Origin: Apoderus coryli
Taxonomy: Eukaryota; Arthropoda; Insecta; Coleoptera; Attelabidae
Direction: 5' to 3'
Length of the DNA: 64,000 nt
Assembly (NCBI GenBank): GCA_911728435.2
Contig: OU452200.1
Location: 30,209,715 to 30,273,714 of the forward strand
Shown here: piece after piece, positions 47,082-57,889 of the stretch
How the letters are laid out: the number at the start of each line of letters is the position of its first letter
Position numbering within the stretch: the stretch's first letter is position 1
The notes under the pieces: generated by a model
What the model was told of the DNA's origin: nothing
The model's input: the letters and a program-made list of their open reading frames with translations, nothing else
The model's database searches: none
Program-made: the position numbers and the translations under genes

Positions 47082-47362
47082 CACAGTATAATAAATAATA
47101 CAGTATTCTGTCTTTCACCATTTCACGTTTGCAAGCCGTCCTGCGCATATCGTCGCGCATGCCGCCATTATGGGTTACAACGTCAAAATAATCGCATTGA
47201 CGTAGATAGATACAGTTCACTACTGTGTTCAATATATAGTTCATTGTCGGCGTGTACGAGATAAATAAATATTGTGTTTAAATCTAAATCTGTGTTTTTG
47301 GTATAGTGTTCGTGAGAATTAAAAGGATTTTATTTTTATTAACGTGTCTTGGGATTCATACA

Positions 47363-47463
47363 ATGAATAATCACGGAGGACATGTGTGTGTGGCAAAATG
47401 TTGTCCCAATAAGCGGTACACTTTCTCTAAACATTTTTTTCGCTTCCCCAAAGATCCTGTTAG
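47363..47463 (+). pseudogene. THAP-domain first exon of the P-like element
   Basis: ATG at 47363 encodes MNNHGGHVCVAKCCPNKRYT and then FSKHFFRFPKDPVR, ending phase 2 at a GTGAGT donor (47464). CxxxC followed by F-x-FP-x-DP is the N-terminal half of a THAP zinc finger. The matching second exon (W and CSxHF part) is not found before the Penelope insertion or the right end, so the gene is incomplete. Low confidence that any product is made. Confidence 0.6.
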
Positions 47464-47569
47464 GTGAGTAATGAGTAAAAATTAAGATAAATACTAGATA
47501 ATTTTACGTTTATAACAACTATTTGCTGAAACTATACTTCTGGATAAATCCTGCGTCAAATTTAAACTA

Positions 47570-48800
47570 GCTAACGTTTCGCTGATCATCCTGTCAGCTT
47601 CTTCAGAGCAACTTCACGTAAACGCGGTTAAACTGAAACTAAATTCTCTTGCTGTGTACATATCCTTATATAGTGGTGCCATCGGTCTGTGCCTTGCTTG
47701 TCGCTTCGTGGTTGGTCGGTGTTGGTAGGGGTGGGGTTGGGTTCTTGATGACTGCGTGCCATATGGGTGAAAAATATAAACCCGTATCACGGTTTAAGTT
47801 TATTGGTTGTTTGAAAATTTCTATTGCCTCCCGTATTTTTCTTTGATAGTAGAACGGTGTATTTACTATTAACTTAGAATTCTGAAATAAGATTTTATGT
47901 CCGGTTTCGACAAAATGTTCGGCGAGTGCTGATGAAGTTATATTTCGAAGTCTGACCGATCTTTCATGTTCTTTCAGTCGTGTTGAAACTTTTCTTCCTG
48001 TTTCTCCAATGTATTCTTTACCACATGAGCATGGTACCGTATATACGCCTGATGCCTCTAGAGGTATTCGATCCTTTATTGGTCTTAAATAAGCAGATAA
48101 TTTCGAACATGTTGCGAATCTAGATTTAATGTTATAGTTTTTCAAGATTTTTGAGATGCGGTCAGTTGTGCCTTGTACATACGGAAGAACTACCTGAGCA
48201 ACTGGAGGCTGAGACTCGCTACTGTTATTTCTATTTGAAATAGGTGATTTATATTTCCTTATCGATCGTTGGATATCTTTTAATTTATAGTTATTGGATA
48301 GTAGGACAGATGTGAGATGTGATAGTTCTGATTCAAGCGATTCTGGTTGTGATAGAGAAAATGCACGATGAACTAATGAATTTATTACGGATGATTTCTG
48401 CCTTGGATGATGATGTGAGTCTGCGTTGAGATATCTATCAGTGTGTGTTGGCTTCCTATATACTGAATAACCTAAAGTCATGTCTGGTTTACGGCTTATA
48501 AGAAGGTCTAGAAAAGGCAACTTGTTGTTTTCTTCAATTTCTATAGTTAATCGGATACTAGAATGTATAGAGTTTACATGGGTAAGAAAATCCTGAATAG
48601 TGTCTCGTCCATGAGGCCAGATTATAAAAATGTCGTCAACATATCTTTTCCATATTTTTGGTTTAAGTGGGTAAGAACTTATTGCTTGGTCTTCGAAATT
48701 TTTCTATGAATATATCTGCGATGACTGGAGAAAGTGGAGATCCCATGGCAGCGCCGGAAATTTGCTCGAATATTTGGTCGTTGAACATGAAATAAGTATA
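47570..48800 (-). mobile_element. Penelope-like element, 5' truncated
   Basis: On the minus strand an RT C-terminal part (from about 48800) is followed by a GIY-YIG endonuclease and a short 3' region to about 47570 that includes an AACGTTTCGCTGATCATCC string. It lies in the intron of the P-like element. The left half of the RT is missing, the usual 5' truncation. Confidence 0.85.
47666..48800 (-). pseudogene. Penelope-like RT and GIY-YIG endonuclease
   Basis: From about 48795 the minus strand reads ISGAAMGSPLSPVIADIF (an RT motif). A one-base shift near 48700 leads to LKPKIWKRYVDDIFIIWPHG (catalytic YVDD, complement of about 48630-48645). From the Met at 48520 the frame is open for 284 residues: PFLDLLISRKPD, YRKPTHTDRYLN, then the GIY-YIG nuclease as GVYTVPCSCGKEYIGETGRK (residues 158-177), with STRLKEHERS and AEHFVETGH. 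This RT plus GIY-YIG order defines Penelope-like elements. The nuclease part is uninterrupted. Confidence 0.85.
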
Positions 48801-49587
48801 AGTAAGATAAGTAAGAAATAAGTTGAGGTGAGGCAAAATTTATATTACGAAATGACAGTATCTAATATTTTTTTAAACTAAATACAAGTGAAACATAAAC
48901 ACAAGTTGTCGCGTGGCTAGTTGTTATTTTATTGACAATATCATTATAAAGTTTCAAGAAGTTTTTGCCAAAATTTGCCTATTCTCAATATTTAACTGTA
49001 TGTTAAAACACATATTTTACAATTGCTTATCATCGGAGGAGATACGTACGAACTTTTACTTATTTTCGTTGAAAATTACAGTGAATAAGGGCTATCACGT
49101 TTTATATTAGTTAAAAATAGCCACTCTAATTGACTTAAAAAATATTAAATAAAGCGTTTACTATAACTTAACAAAATAAAAAAAAATTGTTATATTAAAA
49201 AAAACAATAACCCATGGAGACTTCAGCTTTTCGAATTATCGACCATTACAGAAAAAAAATTAGATATATCAATTCAACAAACAAAATAAAAGTTAAATTT
49301 AGGTTAAGTTAGGAAGGACTGCTTCAACTTTTGTAAAAATGTCTTTTTTTCACTAATAAAATCTTTATTATTGTTGTGTTTATTATTATTGTTATTAAAA
49401 ATCACCCAATCATGTCAACATTTAACTGATAACACCACTCAAGGTTGTTTTCAATCACTATGACATACCACAAATATTTCTGAAATTGACAGCGATATTA
49501 TTATGTACTTAAATATTTTTAAAAAATAAAAATACAGTACTGTGGTTAGAAACCAAAAACTATAATTATTCTTAGTCAGGACCTGTT
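48801..49587. other. Right interior of the P-like element, no gene
   Basis: AT-rich sequence. The 48913-49110 frame has no recognisable domain. No transposase catalytic region is seen, so the element is non-autonomous or was internally deleted. Confidence 0.4.
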
Positions 49588-49681
49588 TTGTAACCCAAAA
49601 TGGCGGCATCTTACGTCACACTTTTTTTCAAAGTGCGAACGTGGAGACGGAATGCTGTACTTATTAATGCTGTGTTATGGG

Positions 49682-49741
49682 TCTATTATACTGAACATAC
49701 AATGTTGCCACTGTAAACTATTTAGTAATATATATTCAACA
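49682..49741 (-). repeat. Copia 5' LTR, second part
   Basis: Completes the LTR after the P-like insertion, starting TCTATTATACTG and ending TTCAACA. One T-to-A difference (GTAAAC against GTTAAC) distinguishes it from the 3' LTR. Confidence 0.9.
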
Positions 49742-50285
49742 CATTGAAGAAGTAAGTGGTAAATCTACGTAGGATATAACCTCCCTAGCTCTGGAGTATA
49801 AGGCTGATTATAGCCTTTTTACATTAGGTACTTATATTGTATTTTTTAAATTAGGTTTCCTCAGGAACTGGAAAAACGAAAACTCTGGTTTTCTTTAGTT
49901 GGCATTGCTAAAGGACCACTTTTGCCAAAAAATCCATGGTTATACTCGGATCATTTTTTCCCAGCGGATCTGGCAACGAAATCTAAGGGAGCAAGATTCG
50001 TTAGAAAGGGTGCAAATCCTCGACGGTGTGAAGGTGTTTTATTTTTGGATGATGCATCCAGTAGGTAAAAAAGATTTATAATTATATTTATTATATTATA
50101 ATAATAATTTATATTCTTCTAGCTCTGACTCAACCACAGATGTTAGGTCTGTGGACTCATCTGTTTTTGTAACACCTCCAATACCGAAAGAATATCCTAA
50201 CTAAGTTTTGTTATTATTATTTTTTGGATGAAATTAAACTAGCTAAGTAGGTATGTGCATTAACCGCATTTATATCCATTTTTAG

Positions 50286-50955
50286 GATTGCTCAGCTATT
50301 CTTAGAAAAAAACTATTATGGAGTCCACTGTTTCAACCGCTAATATGGGGTCCCTAATCAAAAGGTATCCTTTAGAAAGGCTTTTTAATATTTTGAGATA
50401 TTGAATAATTAATACATATTTTAGGTCTGAAAGTATAATTGTTAAATCTATTCCTGGCACCTCCAGAGCCAGTTTCATTAGAAGCCAACAAGGGTTCAAC
50501 CAGTTCTGTGACAGAAACTGCATCAGAAGCAGGAGAATCCTATTTTGATATAATTGAAGCCCCTGTAGCTAGTGCAAAAATTGGAAGTAAAAGAGGTAGG
50601 TATTACATCAACATGTTTCAGAAGTGGGTGATATAAAGGGGCTGAAGATAAATGTTGGTATATTTGGTACATTATTCAAATTTACATTTTATCGTTATGA
50701 AATTTTGATATTTGTTCATAAAAAGCTCTTTTTTTAGTATAATTTACCAGGGGCTTGATATTTTTTAGGAAAAGGCGTTATCCTGGTGATATGGATAGTA
50801 GTGACTTTTCAACCCCTACTAAGAGAAGAAAAAATATAGGAATTTTAAAAAATAAAATAACGTGCTAAAGGAAAAGAATACACACCTTACAAAATCAAGT
50901 TAGACGACTTAAAATCCGCGTAAAATCATTAAAAGATCTATTGATAGTTTTCAGG
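50286..50955 (+). pseudogene. Decayed 3' exons of the THAP gene
   Basis: Three blocks each preceded by a pyrimidine-rich TTTTAG acceptor: 50286-50362 (donor GTATCC), 50426-50597 (donor GTAGGT) and 50769 to about 50955. They encode protein-like strings: VSTANMGSLIK; EPVSLEANKGSTSSV and SEAGESYFDIIEAP; MDSSDFSTPTKRRKNIGILK, then the coiled-coil-like HTLQNQVRRLKIRVKSLKDLL that many THAP proteins have. Frames do not join cleanly: there is a shift in an A-run in the first block, one in the second, and a TAA after ITC in the third. The last block is cut off by the LINE endonuclease fragment at about 50945. Confidence 0.6.
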
Positions 50956-51284
50956 AACAAAGCACAGATACCGTGAAGCTGGCGAAAAAATCAGAGGTGA
51001 CATTTATCATGGGCGATTTTAATGCCAAAGTAGGAAGTACACCACGAGAGGATATTACCGGTATATACGGATTAGGTACAGCAAACGATAGAGGAGACCG
51101 GCTAGTTCAGTTCTGCCAGGAACATGATTTCATTGTCTCAAACACCTTTATTAAACTTCCAAATAGAAGGCTCTATACGTGGACCTCTAGCGCCCATACC
51201 CCTGAAAGAATTATTCGCAATCAAATAGACTTCATACTTATTAAAAAGCGATACAGAAACTGCATAAAGTCTGCAAAAACATAA
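50945..51284 (+). pseudogene. LINE endonuclease fragment (CFDP2/RTE-like)
   Basis: Reads SFQEQSTDTVKLAKKSEVTF, IMGDFNAKVGS, GIYGLGTANDRGDRLVQFC, NTFIKLPNRRLYTWTS and NQIDFILIKKRYRNCIKSAK. This is the APE-type endonuclease segment (GDFNAKVG; YTWTS; NQIDFIL) of LINEs annotated as craniofacial-development-protein-2-like. Both ends are lost; the fragment follows the THAP coiled-coil remnant without a gap. Confidence 0.8.
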
Positions 51285-52570
51285 TTAATTTGTATGTTCA
51301 TAGTAGATAATTATTATTTATTATCATTGTGTTTAATTTAATATATATAGTTAAAAATAAACTATTGAGAATAATGTGCCTTTTTTTATTTCCTGACTTC
51401 CTATTTGTAATGCATAAAATGATTTTAAAATTAGATTATCTTCAAATTATACATAAATATATTAATTTAAGTATCGTTTTTTCGATATACGAAATGAAGG
51501 TTTTTCAGCTATATCAAGAAATACCTACTACAAAGAAAGATTAACAGACTTTCTTAGGGAATACCTTATACATATTAATATTTAAATTATTTTACTGAAA
51601 AACTCATTCCAATTAAATATCGACTAAATTTCAGTTTCAAAATAAGTTGAAGAGCGGTTAAATTCTCGGCACGTTGGCTTTTTAATGTATGCTATTAATT
51701 ATATATTATGTATTGTATACATAGTTCAAAAGCAGTCAGCGATCAGTACGCCACTGGCTGCAGAACGCATACCGGAGATTACAACGTTGCCAATGAGGAT
51801 AAGTCTTTCTCTCTCTTACACATTACTTGTTTACATGTAATGTTGGCTCGTGTTTGAAAGCACGTTATCAATGAAGTATTTTGTCTCCTGTGTTACTAAG
51901 GTCTTTGGATGTATCACTCGACCCCTACTGCTATTTGGCGGTTCAGGGCTAAATCGATTTGTACCAAAAACTAATGGGTTAAACCCAAAAATGTAACAAA
52001 ATGTGTAAAAAACAAATTTTTTGAAAAAATATAATTTCTACGCCCCTGATAAAGTAAACCTCTATAGAGGTTTATATCAAAAAATAATGCTTTATCATGT
52101 TGATTTTAAAAATGTTGACCTTATAAAATTTACCTTTTTCTTTCTCGATGGCACTATTAATTTCCATACCTTCAGTTTCATGACATACGGCTAGACTTAT
52201 TATATTTTTGTACGCGATTGTATATTAATTTTAAATTATATGCTACTAAGGTGAGATCCGGCGCACGATCTAAACAAAACTGAAGCAGTTTTGCGCATTT
52301 TAGATTTGACAACATCGCCGGATCTCGGCTTGTTCTACATACATAAACACATACAGAAAATGATCTCGCTTTGTCATACTTTCAAATTGATCTTGCTTTG
52401 TTGGGATTTTATGACCAAAAATTGAAAATTAAAATTCCTTACCCCTCTGGGGGGGGTAGGGATTACCAATACTTTTTAAGCTATAGGTATGCAAGATATA
52501 CGCAAAAATTGTGATTAATTCAAGTGGATCGCAGGTTGTCTTAGAAATATCCGGATCTCGACTTAGTTCA
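51285..52570. other. No gene; small inverted repeat and repeat copy
   Basis: A relative of the 12439 repeat is at about 51898-51990. GAGATCCGGCG and its complement CGCCGGATCTC bound 52253-52327, a candidate tiny MITE; two further CCGGATCTCG words lie nearby. Otherwise AT-rich. Confidence 0.4.
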
Positions 52571-52576
52571 AAAACA

Positions 52577-52603
52577 CATATATATATATATATATATATA
52601 TAT
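52577..52603. repeat. (AT)n microsatellite
   Basis: Pure TA repeat of about 27 bases directly left of the GGAGGC motif cluster. Confidence 0.9.
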
Positions 52604-52614
52604 GCATAGTGTCA

Positions 52615-52990
52615 AATTGGCCTCCGTATCAGTACATTCGCTGAACGAACTTGCCTCCAAAACGGAGGCAACTGCGAAATTTCGGAGGCAACTCAGTACC
52701 CCCGTGTATAAGTAGTTTAAATGATTAGAATAGACCCCAGGAGGCCACTGCCGAAAATTGTGGTGGAGGCCAGTTCGCCACTTACACATATACAGTTTAG
52801 TTCGAGAAAAAAAGTTCAGGTGGCGCCTTGGACATATACACATATACAAATTATATGTGAGCTGAACGAAGTTGCCTCCATACATCTAATGGACCTACTG
52901 GCCTCTGAGATTTGGCAATCACGCATTTGAAACAATAGTGGTATTAATATACTTGCATTGCAAGTGTAAGATAGGTGGTGGAGGCAGTTA
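52615..52990. repeat. GGAGGC subterminal-motif cluster, left
   Basis: GGAGGC(A/C)A or its complement occurs about eight times. The outer edge reads AATTGGCCTCCGTATC. Near the other edge is CAAGTGTAAGATAGGTGG (about 52961-52978), similar to the CAAGTAAGATAGGTAGGCC edge of the cluster at 57.6-57.9 kb. Repeated short motifs near an element end are typical transposase-binding arrays. Confidence 0.6.
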
Positions 52991-53528
52991 CGATATTTGA
53001 ACAGTCTAATAATTTAATAACACCGTTGGTGATTCGGAAAAATAGGATAAGGGTTGGAAATTCAGGTTTTGTACGTAAAATGAAACAACTTGAAACATTA
53101 AGAAGCTGTATATGTTTTCTCTTTGAACTAAAAATTAGAAAGTTTTTTAAAAAAGGTAATTAACATAAAAACAAATACCGTCAAATTCAAATAAATTCTA
53201 GCAATCAAATGGTAATATTTTGGTTACTATTATTTAGGCTAAACATAATAAACTGTTACATTATGTAAGGTAAGTATCGTATGTCTTCATTCTAAACCAG
53301 CCCTTATTGCTCAATAAATTAGGATGTTTCCTAATCAATTCTTCATTTTTATTTTGAATATGGCTCTTAAAGTATCGTTTTACTAATTTAGATTGCTCTG
53401 CCGACAATAGAATTTTGTGTGTTAGTGTTTGTTTTGATGCTAAAATAAAAGAGACTCATGATACAAAAAGTTTAAAATTAACCAAAACATGTAATCTTTA
53501 CTCAAAGTGGAATCAATAAATCGGAAAT
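52991..53528. other. No gene recognised
   Basis: AT-rich spacer; the 52975-53163 frame shows no domain. Confidence 0.35.
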
Positions 53529-55216
53529 GGAACTCAAAATCCAAATCACTATTTTAATTATTGAAAACACCCTATCCAACAAACCGACGGACAAAAGTAC
53601 ACGTTTCGAGAACAGTGGTTCTCATCATCAGCTTTAAATGTCCAAAGCGATAAAATTAATAAAAGTAAAATAAAAATGTTTGAAAACCTCTCGAAACGCT
53701 CACAAGTAATTAATGACACTGCTAGTTTTCTTTCGTTTATTACAAAGTTTGCAGCAGCAGTTCTAATCAGCAACGGACCGGGAGAGCCCTTTCCCATAAC
53801 ACTGGCGTAAAACAGGGTTGTGTCATTGCACCGATTTTGTTTTCGATGTTTGTGGAAACAGTCACTCAACTTGTTAAGGATGAACTACCGGGGGGAATAG
53901 AGATCGTCTACAGATTTGATGGCGCGGCGGACTCTTCAAGCTTCCTAGACTGCAAGCTGAGACAAAGATCGTATCCACATCATTGAGCTTCAATGCGAGG
54001 ATGACAAAGTTGTACTAGCTGATACAGAAGGGGATCTTCAATATATACTAAATGCATTTAACAGCGCATACAGGAGATCGCGCATGAACTAAATATAAAG
54101 AAAACACAGATTCTCTGCCAGCCTGCATCAAACAATAGGGCTGTCCCACCACATATTCAAGTTAACGGAGACAGACTTCAGAACATCGAGAGTGTCTCTT
54201 ACCTCGGCAGTATTCTCGCGCCGTACGCAAATATCGATGATGAAATTCAGCATCGCAGAAGATGGGCAAGCGCATCTTTTGGCCGACTAAGGCCGAGAGG
54301 CTTCCATAATCATAACATCGACGTTCGAAATAAATTGCGAGTGTATAATGCTATTGTAGTTCCTACCCTTACGTACAGCTGTGAGTCTTGGACCACTTAT
54401 CGGAGGCATTTAAAACCCTTAAAGAAGTACCATCAACGATGTCTTAGAAGAGTTCTTGGAATCAAATGGCAGGACCGACGAACAGACATCAGCGTTCTAG
54501 AGGGAGACAAAACAACTGGCATTGAGGCGATGATTGTGAGCCACCAGCTGCCACGTAATCTGCATGCCAACGGAACGCCTTTCAAAGAGAATGCTTTGTT
54601 CACAACTTAAGGTCGACTCACGAAATCAAGGAGGACAGCAAAAGAGGTACGGTAAGGATGTTCCTAAGACCAACATAAAGAAGTATGGCTTAGATGTAAA
54701 GAGGAACTGGGAGCAGATCGGGAACGACCGACCGAGATGGAGGCGTACCATTTACTAGGGTCATCAAGTTTTTGAAGAGCAGCGTCGGCGACATGAGGGT
54801 GCAAAGAAACAGCATCGAAAAGAGAGAGAACGCATCGATGGGGCAGCACACCTACAACAGCCGGTAAATGTTGGCGATTGGGTGTGTCAATTTTGTGATA
54901 AGGTTTGTGGCTCGAGGATCGGTCTGTTTAGCAATCTTAGAGTTCACAACAGAAATCCCTGAGATGGAATAATTCATACTCATTAGCGAGTGAATGCCGA
55001 TTTTGCGAGTGAGTGCAATCCACAGTTGTGAGCGTTCCACCAGCCAATGGAGGCTTTTCAAACCATTTTCAATATTGACTTTGTATATTGATTTTATTGC
55101 TTTGTATCGTTAAAAGTTGATGATGAGAACCAGTGTTCTCGAAATGTACTTTTGCCCATTGGTGTGTTTGATAGAACGTTTTGAATTAAAATAGTAGATT
55201 GGACTTTGAGTTTCAA
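53529..55216 (+). mobile_element. LINE fragment enclosed by ~130-bp inverted repeats
   Basis: 53529-53660 and 55084-55216 are inverted copies. Shared words include ACTATTTTAATT, ACAAAAGTACA, TTTCGAGAACA and GTGGTTCTCATCATCA. They enclose the RT-to-finger part of a LINE (next entry). The arms are diverged by roughly one base in seven to eight. Confidence 0.7.
53750..54990 (+). pseudogene. LINE 3' half, same family as 26989-28131
   Basis: RT motif GVKQGCVIAPILFSMFVETV (about 53805-53865) is followed by a degraded EDDKVVLADTEGDLQYIL, where the family has a DD core. Then come PPHIQVNGDRLQNIESVSYL, VYNAIVVPTLTYSCESW and HQRCLRRVLGIKWQDRRTDI (to about 54490). The segment TERLSKRMLCSQLK to RNWEQIGNDRPRWRRTIY leads to a C-terminal finger CQFCDKVCGSRIGLFSNLRV-H (about 54884-54950). 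At least four stops or shifts. Better preserved in the thumb than the copy at 27 kb, which lacks that part. Confidence 0.82.
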
Positions 55217-57610
55217 TTTCGAGTTAATATTACCGGTTATAAGTGCGAAATTATGAAGTATCTATATGTTTAGGTTAAAAGGTATTTAAACATTTTCCGT
55301 AAAAACTATTGGCCAATAAACTGAAACAGGTTCTTCCTTTTCTCCATAAAAAGTCTATTATAGTCCGTATAAAAGGTGATTATGATGCAATATTTTAACG
55401 ATGAATTTACAGCATTTTAGCGATGAATTTACAGCACTACTGTAAAAATAATCCGAATTTAGACAAATTTAATGTTCAGTATTGAAAAATAAAAGTCCAA
55501 TCTCAACGAAATTATTTTTATTTTATTTTTCATTACTGAAATTATAACTCCACTTAAGAATGAACTACTTTTTCAAGAAATTTATTTATATTTAACCAAA
55601 AATCAACATTTAATAAATAATTATCTAACAGATCATTGTTATTATTTTATAATTTTAATTAGGCTAAAATTTTTTTTCATTTCAGTGTTTATAAAAAAAA
55701 TAATCAAATTTTAACGGAAATCTCGGATCTTTAAGTTCGAGAAAAAATCTGTAAATTTCAGTATCGATTAAATTTAAAAAATCTACAGTCATGGCTCTAG
55801 TCACATAATGGTTTGTCTCCTGAAAATCACATGTCCGTATCTCTTCTGGTTATTAAAATATTTGACTTGTCAAGTCTAAACCAATGAAATTGTGGAATAA
55901 CAAATAGGGCTTTCCATTTAAAAAAACGTAAGTTTGGTTCATCCTGATGAGATGAGCCACCCTGTACAAATATCAATAATTTTAAAATACGTACTTTATG
56001 ACTGCCTAAACACTGGCTGCTTAGTTATGCGTGAAATTTTTGGTCTTTGAGGTTCAACGCACTAATAACTCACCGTGTATATAATTTTAGTTAAAATCAT
56101 TTTTACTTTCCATATTATACCTTTTTAATGGATTTCTACCCGTTATGTTAACATCCAAGTAACATTCAGGCTTCGGAAATATTTAAAAGATTTTCACACA
56201 CTGACATTTGAAATTGAATAATAGACAATTGAAGTGGGTAAAAAAATCACAAAGTTTCACTCCTACACATGCGATTCTTTTTTTGTTGTGCAGGTTTCGT
56301 CACGCAACAGTCGAGGTCAAACATCAGAACTTGTACAAACTGTTGTTTATCTCAGACTAATATGTTTCTTTCTTATGAAAGTTGAAGATTAGCTGCGCTA
56401 TAACCAACCCTTGAGTAGCCTAATTCATCACCTCTTTCAACTCTCTTATTTATCCGTGTAATTTTTTTTTATTGAATGCTTGCAATATTGATGTTAACTG
56501 TCCGTCCGTACGATATGTGCATATTGTTTATGTAGTTGTTTATGATCCCTTTCCTTGTTAACTTCGATTACTGTTTAGCTGCCACGACTAATTCATTAAG
56601 TTTGTACAAATGACTCACGCTGTTTGCGTCAACGAACAAAAATTTTAAAAAATATTTTTTAAACCGATAAATGAAAAATTTAAAAAAACTTCAAAAATAT
56701 GTTGAACTAGGATACGCAATCTTTTTATCATTTGAAATAGCTCGTTTGGTTGTTTCTTAAGGTAATTCGCTAAATTTTTTGCATAGGTACAAATCTATAA
56801 GTATATTCATAATTTGACTATAATCCATAAATCAATCAGTAATTTGCTTTACTAATAAGATATCGAAGCAATTTGAATTTTGTCATATACGAGGCCTACT
56901 TAATCTTGAAAAAAAGAGGAAAAAGCCATCTTTTCATTTAAGTTCCTGTAAAACTTTCTTTTGGTTTAGATTTTGGAGAACGTGAAATTTCAGTTACATA
57001 TTTGGTTATGCAAAGCATAACTATTAGTTCCTGTCAATCTTAGATCAATTAAAAAAACGCTACGCTACCTCAGCTAAGGTCCTTGTATATATTTTTAAGT
57101 TTTGTTATTTAATTTTCATTTACCTTTTTCGGCCTTGTTTGTTGCCATTGCGACCAATCTTTTGCTTCGGCCAGTTATGATTCTAAAAATTCAATTACTT
57201 TCGTACCACAAATTCTTACAGGATATCTGCTCGAAAAATATGCATATTTACCTGCTGTAGCGATCGCCGAAACCGAAAGTTTTTTGACTAAATCTGCAGT
57301 TAGTTCTTCAGACAAGCCAATATTTACAAGAATTGGTACACGTTTAAAAAAGTTACAATGCAAGTACAAAATATTATTATTGTATTTTTTTTTGGATCAC
57401 CCTTAATGAAGTTAATAACATAATTAAAACTCGAGATAATTCTGTATCTTTCGCACCAATACCACGTAATCGTATCTATATACTAGGTATTATAGTATAG
57501 TATTAAGTAAGGTATTAAACACTTTTTTATTCATCGTCACATACATAAGCTCAAATATTTCACTGAACTATTTCGGCGACGTAAAAACAATCAAATAAAT
57601 AAGAGGGGAA
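55217..57610. other. About 2.4 kb AT-rich sequence, no gene recognised
   Basis: Frames such as 57175-57369 (minus) have no recognisable domain. A CCACCCTGTA terminus-like word lies at about 55961. No inverted termini found. Confidence 0.4.
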
Positions 57611-57617
57611 AGCGTGC

Positions 57618-57889
57618 AACAGCGCTGGAGGCCACTGTGTCGCATCCGTGTTGTTTTATATACACACTGGAGGCCAATTTGTCGCTACGTGTATGGAGGC
57701 CATTTGCTATCTTGTGTTTCATTTTTATTTGTATAAGTTTTATTTTGTATTTCCTTACCCCTCTCACCGTGCCCTTAATAAGATGGCAAATGCGAATCGT
57801 CTGGTATATAATATACAGCTGTAGCATTAGCGGAAAGGGTGGAGGCATGTGCGTCTGTTATATGTGTGGAGGCAAGTAAGATAGGTAGG

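Larger units (their letters stand above)
47082..49674 (+). mobile_element. P-like DNA transposon (THAP exon) inserted in copia LTR
   Basis: The outer ends are inverted copies. The left CACAGTATAATAAATAATAC and the right end read on the minus strand (CACAGCATTAATAAGTAC) align, and similarity continues for about 90-100 bp to GCCGCCATTATGGGTTACAA (left, 47161-47180) and its inverted partner near 49588-49608. LTR sequence TTATGGG, or GTTATGGG if 8 bp as in P elements, is duplicated at 47075-47081 and 49675-49681. A THAP first exon lies near the left end, as in P-element transposases. No catalytic domain remains, and a Penelope-like element occupies the middle. Confidence 0.7.
38834..49741 (-). 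mobile_element. Copia (Ty1) LTR retrotransposon, minus strand, nested insertions
   Basis: LTRs at 38834-39027 (3') and 46945-49741 (5', interrupted) are flanked by the exact 5-bp duplication CATTG (38829-38833 and 49742-49746). Coding order on the minus strand is gag, zinc knuckle, protease, integrase, RT, RNase H, as in copia. Large insertions sit in gag (42032-46507) and in the 5' LTR (47082-49674). Internal deletions remove the integrase C-terminus and the RT/RNase H connection. The two LTRs differ by one substitution and one CAA unit, so insertion was recent even though the coding region is dead. Confidence 0.92.
38561..50204 (+). pseudogene. THAP-domain gene split by a copia insertion, decayed
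   Basis: Exon 1 38561-38625 (donor GTAAG), exon 2 49855-50064 (acceptor TTAG, donor GTAAAA) and exon 3 50123-50204 join in frame to give 118 residues with a TAA at 50202-50204. The THAP fold shows MVRGCVVCG, RFPQELEKRKLW and WLYSDHF. The C2CH zinc site needs Cys in that last motif, but Tyr52 stands there (TAC for TGC), so the DNA-binding zinc site is lost. The stop comes from AACTAAG where a GTAAG donor would be expected, suggesting a lost donor. Further exon remnants lie at about 50286-50362, 50426-50597 and 50769-50955. The native first intron would be about 300 bp; the copia nest expands it to 11.2 kb. Confidence 0.72.
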
